Below, piece after piece: positions 7,758 to 15,257 of a DNA stretch of 64,000 bases (positions are counted from its first letter, which is position 1; the number at the start of each line of letters is the position of its first letter). The notes beneath the pieces were generated by a model that saw only the letters and a program-made list of their open reading frames with translations, was not told where the DNA came from and made no database searches. The stretch comes from Candidatus Bathyarchaeota archaeon (GTDB lineage Archaea; Thermoproteota; Bathyarchaeia; Bathyarchaeales; Bathycorpusculaceae), in the NCBI GenBank assembly GCA_018396705.1, contig JAGTQZ010000004.1:310001-374000 (forward strand), written 5' to 3'. The translations under genes and the position numbers were made by a program.

Positions 7758-8531
7758 GTGATGGGAAATCCTATGAAGGTTCTGCTTCATGAAATGAGTT
7801 GGGTTGAGGCCAAGGAGTATTTCAGCAAAAATGATATTGCTATACTCCCAGTGGGTTCAAACGAGCAGCATGGTCCGCATGGCCCTCTTGGAACAGACAA
7901 TTTTATTGCTAAGGCGATTGCCGAAGAAGTTGCCAAACGTACCGGCGTTGTGTGCCTTCAAGTTATACCATTCGGTGTAAGTCATCAACACAGACAATTT
8001 TGGGGCACAGTTTTCGTTTCGCCAGAAACTTTCAAAAACTATGTTAAGGAGGTTTGCCTATCCCTAAACTATTATGGCGTTAGAAAAATTGTCATAGTTA
8101 ATGGACACGGCGGAAACTTAAACGCCTTAACTGACTTAGCAAGGGAACTTAGAGAAATCGGTATTTTTGTATCTGTCTTCCAATGGTGGCCAGCAGCTAG
8201 CAAGCTTTTGCCTGATATTTTTAGATCAGAAGAAAGGGGACACGCGGGGTCTGAAGAGACTTCAATGAACTTAGCTTTGTTTCCACACTTTGTTAACATG
8301 GACAACGCTGTTGACGAAGAGGTCCATAGATCCTTCGCAGAAGTGGAGGGCTTAACTCTTCCATTAGATACAGCTGACCAAACTAGACTAGGAGTGTTTG
8401 GTAAGTCAACAACAGCTTCTGCAGAAAAAGGAAGAAAAATCTTTGAAACTGTTGTTAACGAATTGATTAAACATGTTAATTGGCTTAAGAATGCGAATAT
8501 CAAAGACTTAAAGGCTAAGCCTAAAGCTTAA
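7758..8531 (+). CDS. Creatininase-family amidohydrolase
   Basis: A 257-residue creatininase-fold metalloenzyme. It shows the metal-binding motifs LPVGSNEQHGPHGPLGTDN, VSHQHRQFWGT, IVNGHGGNLNAL and the late RGHAGSEETSMNL with a conserved Glu. The family includes creatininase, the mycofactocin peptidase MftE and the archaeal ArfB-type formamide hydrolase of riboflavin/F420 synthesis. ArfB-like or another amide hydrolase role is possible here, and sequence alone does not decide. It diverges from the sugar operon. GTG at 7758 and ATG at 7761 and 7773 are candidate starts; the last gives MKVLLHEMSW, nearest to relatives. No neighbour supports a specific pathway. Confidence 0.85.
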   Translation: MMGNPMKVLLHEMSWVEAKEYFSKNDIAILPVGSNEQHGPHGPLGTDNFIAKAIAEEVAKRTGVVCLQVIPFGVSHQHRQFWGTVFVSPETFKNYVKEVCLSLNYYGVRKIVIVNGHGGNLNALTDLARELREIGIFVSVFQWWPAASKLLPDIFRSEERGHAGSEETSMNLALFPHFVNMDNAVDEEVHRSFAEVEGLTLPLDTADQTRLGVFGKSTTASAEKGRKIFETVVNELIKHVNWLKNANIKDLKAKPKA

Positions 8532-8656
8532 GCGATGTATACCCAGTGGCCTAGTCCAATAATAAAGCGTCCTCCCTTTTTGTATTGTAAACCCGTTAAG
8601 CCTAAGAAAGGGAAAACTTAATTCTACTGATAAGTTAAAGATAGCAAGATACAAGT

Positions 8657-8768
8657 GCGGGGGTTGCCAAGCCTGGCCAAAGGCGCAGCCCTGAGGCGAG
8701 GCTCGTCCAAAAGCTTCGCGGAGCGGCTGTCCCGTAGGGGTTCGTGGGTTCAAATCCCACCCCCCGCA
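8657..8768 (+). tRNA. tRNA-Leu (anticodon GAG) with a 27-nt intron
   Basis: The acceptor stem GCGGGGG (8657-8663) pairs with CCCCCGC (8761-8767), followed by discriminator A. The D arm has GCC/GGC with a GG-containing loop. The anticodon stem CAGCC (8686-8690) pairs with GGCTG (8725-8729). The loop gives anticodon GAG at 8693-8695. Between position 37 (8696) and 38 (8724) lie 27 extra bases (8697-8723), the standard archaeal intron site. The long variable arm with a CCC/GGG stem is that of class II tRNA-Leu, followed by T stem GTGGG/CCCAC around TTCAAAT. Spliced length is 85 nt. The exact intron ends are inferred from the canonical 37/38 position. CCA is not encoded. Confidence 0.95.
8697..8723 (+). 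other. tRNA-Leu intron (canonical 37/38 site)
   Basis: Twenty-seven bases interrupt the anticodon loop between G37 and C38. Removing them restores a 7-base loop CTGAGGC closed by five base pairs. Archaeal tRNA introns are cut by the EndA-type splicing endonuclease at a bulge-helix-bulge. The bulges were not modelled, so the end points may shift by a base or two. Confidence 0.8.
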
Positions 8769-8911
8769 CTAATTTACTATTAATCATTGTCGTTTAAGCT
8801 CAATAATCACGGAGGAGCTGTTCATAAGAAAATAAATGAGCGTAGGCCCCATAGTGCTAAAACTTGAGACCGTTGTTTTGGTTCGTTGTTTCTGTAAGTA
8901 AGGTTTATTAA

Positions 8912-8939
8912 GTAATACTTTTGTTATTAAAAGTATTAC
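8912..8939. promoter_or_regulatory. Perfect 11-bp inverted repeat, NikR-like operator upstream of nikM/cbiM
   Basis: GTAATACTTTT (8912-8922) and AAAAGTATTAC (8929-8939) are exact reverse complements separated by 6 bases. Read as half-sites, the layout is GTAATA-N16-TATTAC, the same N16 spacing as the E. coli NikR site GTATGA-N16-TCATAC. It ends 10 bases before the ATG of a nickel/cobalt transporter gene and follows a TATA-like TTTATTAAG at about 8904-8912, so a bound protein would cover the transcription start. Metal-dependent repression by a NikR homologue is inferred; no nikR gene is in the window. Confidence 0.65.
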
Positions 8940-8949
8940 AGGTGTTGCA

Positions 8950-9612
8950 ATGCACATACCCGACGGCTATTTAAGTCTTGAAGTTTCAGTTTTAATGAGT
9001 GTTGTATCTGTGGCTTTTCTTGTTTTGTGTTGGAGAAAGGTTAAGGCTGCTTATCCAAAATCTTTCGCTTCGTTGTTAGCCGTCTCCAGCGCTTTCGTTT
9101 TTGTGGCACAAATGATCAACTTTCCAATAACTTACGGAACTAGTGGGCATCTGGTTGGTGGCACTTTTCTCTCCGTTGTTCTTGGACCTTATGCGGCTGT
9201 CATAAGCATGACCATTGTTTTGTTGATACAAGCGTTATTTTTTGCGGATGGGGGAATATCTGCTTTGGGTGCAAACATTTTTAATATGGCTATAATAAGT
9301 GGGTTAAGCTTTTTCTTAGCGAAGCTTATCGCAGGCAACAATATAAGAGGCAAACGCTTTGTCATGGGAGTTTTTGCAGCTTCATGGCTTTCAGTTGTTT
9401 TAGGAGCTTTGGCATGCGGCTTAGAAATAGGTGTGTCCCCAGCTTTCTCGCAAGCTGGTGGCGTTGCTGTGACGGTTCCAACAATGCTTTTCTGGCATGC
9501 CTTAATTGGATTTGGCGAGGCAATAATAACAACAACTTTTATAACTCAACTTTCCAAGCTTCAAGCGGTTGTCCTAAATGGTTTAACTTTTTTCAGGAGG
9601 GATGCTGTTTGA
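8950..9612 (+). CDS. Nickel/cobalt ECF-type transporter S component (CbiM/NikM)
   Basis: A 220-residue membrane protein with the family's invariant N-terminus MHIPDGYLSLEVS. His2 and the free N-terminus bind Ni2+ or Co2+ in characterised NikM/CbiM. Six or seven hydrophobic helices follow, with conserved INFPI, GTSGHLVGG, QALFFADGGISALGANIFNM and a late WHALIGFGEAIITT. It is the substrate-binding subunit of an energy-coupling-factor importer. The next gene encodes the PDGLE partner, but the transmembrane (CbiQ) and ATPase (CbiO) subunits are not adjacent. The operator-like repeat upstream and the hyp genes elsewhere in the window favour nickel over cobalt. Metal specificity cannot be read from the sequence. 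Confidence 0.92.
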   Translation: MHIPDGYLSLEVSVLMSVVSVAFLVLCWRKVKAAYPKSFASLLAVSSAFVFVAQMINFPITYGTSGHLVGGTFLSVVLGPYAAVISMTIVLLIQALFFADGGISALGANIFNMAIISGLSFFLAKLIAGNNIRGKRFVMGVFAASWLSVVLGALACGLEIGVSPAFSQAGGVAVTVPTMLFWHALIGFGEAIITTTFITQLSKLQAVVLNGLTFFRRDAV

Positions 9613-9893
9613 GCGGATACGTTAAAGCTTTGATACTGATACTAGCTGGTTTTGTGGTTCTGTTGCCTTTCACCTCATCTTATCCGGATGGGCTGGAAAC
9701 AGTAGCTGAAGCTCTTGGCGTCAGAGAACACGAGCCTCTATGGACTGGACTAATGCCCGATTATGTTCTTCCAACGGTTGAGAATCCATATCTTTCAACT
9801 TTGATTGCAGGCTTTTTAGGGGTGTTTCTTATCCTGATCTTATCGTTTGCTCTTGGAAAGGTAATATCAAAAACCAGCCAATTAAAAAGCTGA
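9609..9893 (+). CDS. PDGLE-domain partner of NikM/CbiM (NikN-like)
   Basis: A 94-residue protein with two hydrophobic helices flanking an extracellular loop that contains the signature SSYPDGLETVAEALG. PDGLE proteins are the small accessory subunit of NikMN-type metal importers. The frame is open further upstream inside nikM, but the TTG at 9609 has a perfect AGGAGG (9595-9600) 8 nt upstream and overlaps the nikM stop as TTGA, so translational coupling is likely. The C-terminus ends shortly after the second helix. Probably acts with the upstream protein to bring Ni2+ or Co2+ to the importer. Confidence 0.87.
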   Translation: MSGYVKALILILAGFVVLLPFTSSYPDGLETVAEALGVREHEPLWTGLMPDYVLPTVENPYLSTLIAGFLGVFLILILSFALGKVISKTSQLKS

Positions 9894-9899
9894 GGAATG

Positions 9900-10568
9900 C
9901 TATTCTCGACTTGAGAGAATCACTATGTAATCGGCCGTATCCGCACACATGTCAGCAGCATGCTCAATAAATTCCACTAAATCATCGAAAATAACCATGG
10001 ACCCGCTGTCTATTTCCCGTCCATGCTTAATGAACAAAGCTTTTGTTTTTAAATATTCTTCATCTATTTTCTTTTCAATTTCTTCAACCTTTTTGGCCCC
10101 ACTTATGGCTGCAGCAGAGTCAACTGCAATTTTTTCAATACTGCTTCTCAAAGCGTGAGCACAGTTTAAAAGGAAAGCTGTCGTACGGGCTGTGCTTTCC
10201 CATAGCTCTTTTGGTATTTTTGCTTCTTCAAGCATCTTTATGCATCTTGCAGCGTCTTTCACGTGGTCAGCCAGAGTGTCAAGCCTTTTCACTAAATGCA
10301 TTAAATCCTCGCGGTATTCTGCAAAAAGCGCCACACCTTTGGAAAGCTCCTTGAAAACTTCCGTTCGCAGTCTGTCAACCTCTTTTTCAACTTTGAAAAT
10401 GTTCTCTATATATTGCATAGCTTCCTTTTTGTTGTTTTCAACCATCTTTTGCATGGATTGATGGAGAAGCGTTACAGTGTCAAGAGCTTTTGTGATTTGT
10501 TCCTGCGCTAGGTCCAGGGCTTTGGCTCTTCGCCTTCTTTCAAACCATGCATAACTCTTACTTTCCAA
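9900..10568 (-). CDS. DUF47 / PhoU-like protein
   Basis: A 222-residue, entirely helical protein of the DUF47 family, related to PhoU. It has heptad-like helices with the conserved acidic pattern around VEKEVDRLRTEVF, a mid-protein LVKRLDTLADHVKDAARCI and a late DDLVEFIEHAADMCADTADYI, corresponding to the two PhoU-type E/D-x3-D metal-binding bundles. The family usually sits beside PitA-type phosphate transporters and is thought to modulate phosphate uptake; no transporter is adjacent here. It converges with the PDGLE gene with a 6-bp gap. Function beyond family membership is inference. Confidence 0.85.
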   Translation of the reverse strand: MESKSYAWFERRRRAKALDLAQEQITKALDTVTLLHQSMQKMVENNKKEAMQYIENIFKVEKEVDRLRTEVFKELSKGVALFAEYREDLMHLVKRLDTLADHVKDAARCIKMLEEAKIPKELWESTARTTAFLLNCAHALRSSIEKIAVDSAAAISGAKKVEEIEKKIDEEYLKTKALFIKHGREIDSGSMVIFDDLVEFIEHAADMCADTADYIVILSSRE

Positions 10569-10622
10569 GACTTCTCATCCCGTCACATAATTTTATGGAT
10601 TGCTTAATAACACTTTTCAAAA

Positions 10623-11078
10623 TTACCTTTCCTCTTTCTCGGCAACCCAGTAAGCTTTTATTTTTCCGTTTCGTGCGACAACATACTCCTTCTTAAAGAT
10701 TGGGGCTTCCTTCTTGTATCTTTCAACGGCTTCCCTTAAAACTGGAAAAACATTTTCCCTATGAGAACCTGCAACTAAAACGTAAACAAGATCCTCACCC
10801 ACATTGAACTCGCCGGAAAAATGGTGAATTTGAACGTCTACAACACCTTTTTTCATTTTTAAGTCTTCACGTATCCCTGATAAAACCTCATCGGCTTTTT
10901 CCTCGTAAGCCTCTATCTCCAGCTTTTGAACTTTCTCGCCTTCCATGTTTTCTCCACGAACAACACCCACGAAAATGGCTATGGCACCTGCCTTTTGAAA
11001 GTCCGGTTTATTTTTTACTTCTGCAAGCAACTTCTCAAGGGACAATGTGCCCTTTTCGTGAACATATTTAGCACACAT
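10623..11078 (-). CDS. moaE: Molybdopterin synthase catalytic subunit MoaE
   Basis: A 151-residue protein with the MoaE pattern GAIAIFVGVVRGENMEG, LEIEAYEEKADEVL, IHHFSGEFNVGEDLVYV, AGSHRENVFPVLREAVERYK and APIFKKEYV. Known reaction: it inserts two sulfurs from thiocarboxylated MoaD into cyclic pyranopterin monophosphate to give molybdopterin. In anaerobic archaea the product is used mainly for tungsten or molybdenum enzymes. The MoaD-like gene in this window lies about 20 kb away. No other cofactor gene is adjacent. A short intergenic gap separates it from the leftward dehydrogenase-like gene upstream. Confidence 0.92.
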   Translation of the reverse strand: MCAKYVHEKGTLSLEKLLAEVKNKPDFQKAGAIAIFVGVVRGENMEGEKVQKLEIEAYEEKADEVLSGIREDLKMKKGVVDVQIHHFSGEFNVGEDLVYVLVAGSHRENVFPVLREAVERYKKEAPIFKKEYVVARNGKIKAYWVAEKEER

Positions 11079-11130
11079 TTTGCATCACAGCTTGAAATTA
11101 TGGCAAAAATATTCTGCGGCAATCTACTAT

Positions 11131-12180
11131 TTAGTTTTTAGCTATTAAGTCACTTTTTATGTATCTTCGCATGTCTTCCAACGCGGCTGAAGGAACCGGT
11201 AAATCTTTCATGGTGAGCAATCCGGCTGGCGCGTTAAGCACTTTTGGAATAGTGTTAATCATCAATGCAACCGTGCCTACATCTCCATGAATACATGGTT
11301 GTATCTTTTGGTTAACTGTTGGCACACCCGTAATCCTTATGGCGTCGTATTCTTCTTCGGCGCCAATGTAAGCTTGGAAATCTAGAACTATTACTTCTCT
11401 GCCTTTCATGAAACCTCGTGCAACTTGTCTTAAACCAGCTACTTTTCCAGCCTCAACTTTTACTGCTTCACTTTTCACTGGAACCTTTGCAATCACTGGC
11501 TCGACCGAATCAGCTTCTACTTTCTCCAGTTCCCATGCTAGAGCGTCGGCGATCATGGAAATAGACTGCTCAAGTCCCACATGTCCTGTAATCTCCTTAG
11601 CCTCAATTTTTTGTCTGAACTCCTCCACGGTTAGCCCTGCACCTATTTTTTTCTGGAAGGGCAATCGCCTCGTGGCGGCATTCATCACTCTAATCGCCTC
11701 AATTTTTTCTATTTTCTGGCAGACTGCAGTTAAGGTTATCACAAGAGTATCCATAAGGTAACCTGGGTTTATCCCCGTCCCTAAAACCGTTACATTATGC
11801 TTTTTGGCTAAGGCATCTAGCTCTTCTGCGATTTTAGGCTCTGAATAATACGGATACGCAAGTTCCTCACAAGTAGATATTACGTTTACTCCGTGTTCTA
11901 TTAGTGAAACTATTTGCGGATAAGTTTCTTTAAGATAGGATGAAGTTGCATGAATCGCTACATCAGCTGTTGTTGCTGAAAATAAACGGTCAACATTCCT
12001 GTAAATTTTTACATTAAGTCGCTTTTTTAAGCCCAATACCTCGCTTAAATCCTTGTCTACCTTATCCTTTGCTACATCCACAGCGCCTACAATTTTCAAG
12101 CCCTTCCTTTCCAATAAAGCCTTAGCAATTAAACTACCGAGGGCTCCGACTCCGTACAAAACAACCTTTATTTCTTTCAT
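11131..12180 (-). CDS. DapB-like NAD(P)-dependent oxidoreductase (2,4-diaminopentanoate dehydrogenase-like)
   Basis: A 349-residue protein with an N-terminal Rossmann fold (KVVLYGVGALGSLIAKALL) like dihydrodipicolinate reductase, then an alpha/beta domain with VLGTGINPGYLMDTL and VMNAATRRLPFQKKIG. This layout matches 2,4-diaminopentanoate dehydrogenase (Ord, ornithine fermentation) and related amine or amino-acid dehydrogenases. No other ornithine-degradation genes (oraE/oraS, ortA/B) are nearby, so the exact substrate is open. It diverges from the 2-oxoacid:ferredoxin oxidoreductase operon, which could use the keto acid it yields; that link is inference. Confidence 0.75.
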   Translation of the reverse strand: MKEIKVVLYGVGALGSLIAKALLERKGLKIVGAVDVAKDKVDKDLSEVLGLKKRLNVKIYRNVDRLFSATTADVAIHATSSYLKETYPQIVSLIEHGVNVISTCEELAYPYYSEPKIAEELDALAKKHNVTVLGTGINPGYLMDTLVITLTAVCQKIEKIEAIRVMNAATRRLPFQKKIGAGLTVEEFRQKIEAKEITGHVGLEQSISMIADALAWELEKVEADSVEPVIAKVPVKSEAVKVEAGKVAGLRQVARGFMKGREVIVLDFQAYIGAEEEYDAIRITGVPTVNQKIQPCIHGDVGTVALMINTIPKVLNAPAGLLTMKDLPVPSAALEDMRRYIKSDLIAKN

Positions 12181-12214
12181 TTGCGCCCCTCACTTTTGCA
12201 GATTTATTTAATCT

Positions 12215-12232
12215 CCAATTTATAAAAGATAA
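12215..12232 (+). promoter_or_regulatory. Likely promoter of the 2-oxoacid oxidoreductase operon
   Basis: An AT-rich element with the TATA-like core TTTATAAAAG lies about 45 bases before the first possible start codon of the rightward operon. It is the only strong TATA candidate in the 91-bp gap to the divergent dehydrogenase-like gene. Its position was judged by eye. Confidence 0.4.
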
Positions 12233-12271
12233 CTTGCTATATTAGAACCGGGTAATAGGAGCGAAAATTAA

Positions 12272-12478
12272 ATGTATGAAGGACCCGATCTGCAAACTTA
12301 CATAAACCAAGCAGTAAATTCAAACTCAAACATTTCAAAAGCAACAATGCCTAAAATAAATGTGTTTCTTCTTCAGAGAAACGCGCGAAATAATGACGGA
12401 ATAAATCTACAAAAGTTTTGGCAGGGTTGGAGGCATCTAAATGACAACAAAATTCTGGAAAATATCCCTAGAGACTGA
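12272..12478 (+). CDS. Possible leader peptide gene ahead of the Kor operon (doubtful)
   Basis: A 68-codon frame begins with ATG about 10 bases after AGGAG and overlaps the start of the ferredoxin subunit gene by 38 bases in another frame. The product is rich in Asn and Lys, has no recognised motif and could be random open frame in an AT-rich 5' leader. The spacing of the AGGAG and the otherwise unexplained 170-base leader are the only support. Confidence 0.2.
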   Translation: MYEGPDLQTYINQAVNSNSNISKATMPKINVFLLQRNARNNDGINLQKFWQGWRHLNDNKILENIPRD

Positions 12479-12719
12479 AAAAGCCTCCAAATCAAAGGCT
12501 GAAGTCCACATACTAAAAAATCAGTGTAAAGGATGCGGTTATTGTATATATTACTGCCCTAAAAGGGTCTTAGAAGAATCGGATGAAATTAACACGAGAG
12601 GGGTTCATCCCCCTAGGGTCGTTAACGAGGAAGCGTGTATCCTTTGCAGTTTCTGCATGGCTGTTTGCCCAGATTTTGCAATTTTCGTTAAAGAAAAACA
12701 ATGCAAGGATGGATGTTGA
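12441..12719 (+). CDS. korD: 2-oxoacid:ferredoxin oxidoreductase delta (ferredoxin) subunit
   Basis: A 92-residue two-cluster ferredoxin with CKGCGYCIYYCPK and CILCSFCMAVCPD, two C-x2-C-x2-C-x3-C-P motifs for two [4Fe-4S] clusters. It carries electrons from the thiamine-diphosphate site of the oxidoreductase to soluble ferredoxin. A GGAGG lies 8 nt before its ATG. Its stop overlaps the start region of the alpha subunit. The order delta-alpha-beta-gamma is that of 2-oxoglutarate-type (Kor) and some 2-oxoisovalerate-type (Vor) enzymes. A 20-residue N-terminal extension precedes the first cluster. Confidence 0.9.
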   Translation: MTTKFWKISLETEKASKSKAEVHILKNQCKGCGYCIYYCPKRVLEESDEINTRGVHPPRVVNEEACILCSFCMAVCPDFAIFVKEKQCKDGC

Positions 12720-13873
12720 AAGTGGCTGAAAAAAAAGCTGTTTTATCTGGCGTGCATTTCATGAGCGGTGATATTGCATGTGCGGAGGGCGCCATAGCCG
12801 CTGGATGCAGATTCTTCGCCGGGTACCCCATAACACCAGCAACCGAAATAGCTGAGCATATAGCCTCTAGAATGCCGAAGGTTGGCGGAATCTACATTCA
12901 AATGGAAGACGAAATAGCTTCGATAGCAGCCGTCATAGGTGCCTCTTACGCAGGGTTAAAAGCCATGACTGCCACATCTGGACCCGGATTTAGCCTAATG
13001 CAAGAGAATATCGGTTTAGCCGTTATGACCGAAGCTCCATGTGTTATTGTGGACGTTATGCGGGGTGGTCCCAGCACCGGGCAACCAACACTTCCAGGAC
13101 AACAGGATGTTATGCAAGTTAAGTGGGGTTCCCATGGAGACTATGAAATAATAGCCCTAGCTCCATCGTCAGCTCAGGAAATGTTTAACTTAACCATTGA
13201 GGCCTTTAACTTAGCTGAAAGGTATCGTGTTCCAACTTTCATAATTACGGACGAAGCTGTAGCCCACACGTGGGAAAAAGTGGTCATACCGCCACTTGAA
13301 GAGATAAAAGTTGTTAACCGTAAAAAACCGGACATGCCGCCAAGTAAGTACATGCCTTTTATGCCAGACGACGATTTGGTTCCGCCAATGGCGTGCTTTG
13401 GTGAGGGATACCGTTTTCATGCGACAGGCTTAGCTCATGACGAGTATGGTTACCCACGGACACAAGATTCTGAAGTTCAAACAAGGCTTGTCCGCAGGTT
13501 GTGCGACAAGATAAGAAAGAATGCTGACAAAATAGTTCGTGTAGAAAAAGCATTCTTAGATGATGCAGAAGTTTTAGTTGTTGCTTATGGAATAGTAGCC
13601 AGAGCCGCCCTTGGCGCCGTGAAAAAAGCTAGAGACCAAGGGATTAAAGCTGGGCTTCTTCGCTTAATCACCCTCTGGCCTTTTCCTGAAAAACATGTGG
13701 TGGAAGCGGCGGCGAATGCAAAAGCCATAATCGTTCCAGAAATGAACTGCGGCCAAATGGTGCGGGAGGTTGAAAGGGTTGCAAAAACAACGCCGGTATA
13801 TCCTGTTCCAAAGCTTGGAGGGGCGCCCCATACACCCCTTGAAATTTTTGAAGCATTGAGGAGGCACAGTTAA
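12713..13873 (+). CDS. korA: 2-oxoacid:ferredoxin oxidoreductase alpha subunit (KorA-like)
   Basis: About 386 residues. The pyrimidine-binding domain opens with IACAEGAIAAGCRFFAGYPITPATEIAEH and continues with QMEDEIASIAAVIGASYAG and MTATSGPGFSLMQENIGLAV, the standard thiamine-diphosphate half-site of this family. RGGPSTGQPT, the conserved substrate-side loop of Kor/Vor alpha subunits, is intact. The C-terminal domain (VLVVAYGIVARAALGAV) matches domain II. Reaction: oxidative decarboxylation of a 2-oxoacid with CoA and ferredoxin. Precise 2-oxoacid is inferred as 2-oxoglutarate. ATG at 12701 and 12713 are in frame, and a GTG at 12722 is also possible; 12713 fits family N-termini best. Confidence 0.9.
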   Translation: MLKVAEKKAVLSGVHFMSGDIACAEGAIAAGCRFFAGYPITPATEIAEHIASRMPKVGGIYIQMEDEIASIAAVIGASYAGLKAMTATSGPGFSLMQENIGLAVMTEAPCVIVDVMRGGPSTGQPTLPGQQDVMQVKWGSHGDYEIIALAPSSAQEMFNLTIEAFNLAERYRVPTFIITDEAVAHTWEKVVIPPLEEIKVVNRKKPDMPPSKYMPFMPDDDLVPPMACFGEGYRFHATGLAHDEYGYPRTQDSEVQTRLVRRLCDKIRKNADKIVRVEKAFLDDAEVLVVAYGIVARAALGAVKKARDQGIKAGLLRLITLWPFPEKHVVEAAANAKAIIVPEMNCGQMVREVERVAKTTPVYPVPKLGGAPHTPLEIFEALRRHS

Positions 13874-14706
13874 TGGCGAAAATTGTTGAGCATCCATTCG
13901 CAAAGTATTTGAGAGCTGCGATGATGCCTCACATTTGGTGTTCTGGATGTGGAAACGGCATAATCTTAAACGCCTTTATACATGCCTTGGACGAGCTGCA
14001 AATAGACTTAAATAAACTTGTGGTAGTTTCCGGAATAGGTTGCATAGGGCGGGCAGCTGGTTATATAAACGTGGACTCATTCCACACAACCCATGGTCGG
14101 CCAATAGCCTTTGCCACCGGCGTCAAACTTGCAAAACCAGAGCTAGAAGTGGTGGTTATAAGCGGCGACGGCGATCTATTCTCTATAGGCGGAAACCATT
14201 TTATCCATGCAGCGAGAAGAAACATTGGTATAAAGGTTATTTGTGCAAATAATTTCAATTATGGAATGACTGGCGGTCAAGCGGGACCGACAACACCGCT
14301 GGAAGCCTTAACCACTACAACTCCTTATGGCAATATAGAACATCCCTTTAACCTTGTACATCTTGCAGCGGCTGCCGGGGCGACCTATGTAGCTAGGTGG
14401 ACAACGCTGCATGTGCGCATGTTGACGATGTCGATAAAGAAGCTACTCCAACGGAGGGGATTTTCCTTCATAGAGGTTGTATCACCATGTCCAGAAATCT
14501 ATGGACGCCGCAACAAGATGCAGTCGGGTCTAGAAATGATGGAATGGTTCAGAAAAGCCTCTGTAACAGCGAGTTTCTCAGACACGGCGAAGGCGGAAAT
14601 AACACCTGAAAAAATTGTTGTTGGGGAATTTGTAGACATAGAGAAGCCGACATATGAACAGTTGCTCTACACAAAAATTGCTCAAATCATGAATGTACAG
14701 AAGTGA
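13873..14706 (+). CDS. korB: 2-oxoacid:ferredoxin oxidoreductase beta subunit
   Basis: A 277-residue TPP-binding subunit. It carries HIWCSGCGNGIILNAF at the N-terminus, THGRPIAFATGVKLAKPEL, and the diphosphate/Mg-binding GDGDLFSIGGNHFIHAARRN followed by the conserved NNFNYGMTGGQAGPTTP. It forms the active site with the alpha subunit. The ATG overlaps the alpha stop codon by one base (TAATG) and the stop overlaps the gamma start, so the genes are translationally coupled. Full family length with no missing motif. Confidence 0.92.
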   Translation: MAKIVEHPFAKYLRAAMMPHIWCSGCGNGIILNAFIHALDELQIDLNKLVVVSGIGCIGRAAGYINVDSFHTTHGRPIAFATGVKLAKPELEVVVISGDGDLFSIGGNHFIHAARRNIGIKVICANNFNYGMTGGQAGPTTPLEALTTTTPYGNIEHPFNLVHLAAAAGATYVARWTTLHVRMLTMSIKKLLQRRGFSFIEVVSPCPEIYGRRNKMQSGLEMMEWFRKASVTASFSDTAKAEITPEKIVVGEFVDIEKPTYEQLLYTKIAQIMNVQK

Positions 14707-15257
14707 GCCAAATGCGCTTAGAAATAATGTTTGCAGGTTTCGGCGGACAGGGGATAATAAGATCTGGGATTATGCTAGCCATGGCGGCATGCATATATGG
14801 CGGAAAACACGCCGTGCAAACTCAGTCGTATGGGCCGGAGTCACGTGGAGGCGCGTGTAGGTCGGAGGTTGTAATTTCGGACGGTGAAATAGATTTTCCA
14901 AATGTCATGGAACCTGACATTTTGGTTCTAATGTCCCAGCACGCCTACAACGAGTACGCAGGAAACGTGAAAGAGAACGGAATAATAATCCTTGATCCAG
15001 ATATGATTCCCAATGAGAAAAAGCTTGGAAACGTGAAAATTTTTCGTGTACCTGCCACGCGGATAGCAGAGGAGTTTGGAAATAAGATTGTGGCAAACAC
15101 TGTCATGCTCGGGGCGTTAACTGCCATAACTGGTATTGTGGACAAGGAAGCTATAAAAAAGTCAATAGCAGCTAATGTTCCAAAAGAGACAGAAGAACTG
15201 AATTTAAAGGCTTTTGAAAAGGGCTATGAATATGGCGAAAACCTTGTTAAAGGTTAA
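14703..15257 (+). CDS. korC: 2-oxoacid:ferredoxin oxidoreductase gamma subunit
   Basis: A 184-residue gamma-type domain with LEIMFAGFGGQGIIRSGIMLA, QTQSYGPESRGGACRSEVVIS and NTVMLGALTAITGIV, all standard for this subunit, which helps bind CoA. The GTG start overlaps the beta stop as GTGA. Last gene of the operon; it converges with the eS1 ribosomal protein gene and the two overlap by 4 bp, so the transcripts must terminate against each other. No T-run terminator is obvious. Confidence 0.92.
   Translation: MSQMRLEIMFAGFGGQGIIRSGIMLAMAACIYGGKHAVQTQSYGPESRGGACRSEVVISDGEIDFPNVMEPDILVLMSQHAYNEYAGNVKENGIIILDPDMIPNEKKLGNVKIFRVPATRIAEEFGNKIVANTVMLGALTAITGIVDKEAIKKSIAANVPKETEELNLKAFEKGYEYGENLVKG

Noticed and set aside
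8508-8753. Leftward 81-codon open frame over the tRNA-Leu gene
   Set aside because: It is antisense to a clear tRNA and encodes no recognisable motif.
8769-8903. Possible riboswitch or small RNA before nikM
   Set aside because: No cobalamin or NiCo riboswitch core elements were seen, and the region before the inverted repeat has no convincing stems.
9384-9608. N-terminal extension of the PDGLE protein inside nikM
   Set aside because: The strong AGGAGG and TTG at 9609, overlapping the nikM stop, mark the real start; the upstream part is a shadow of nikM.
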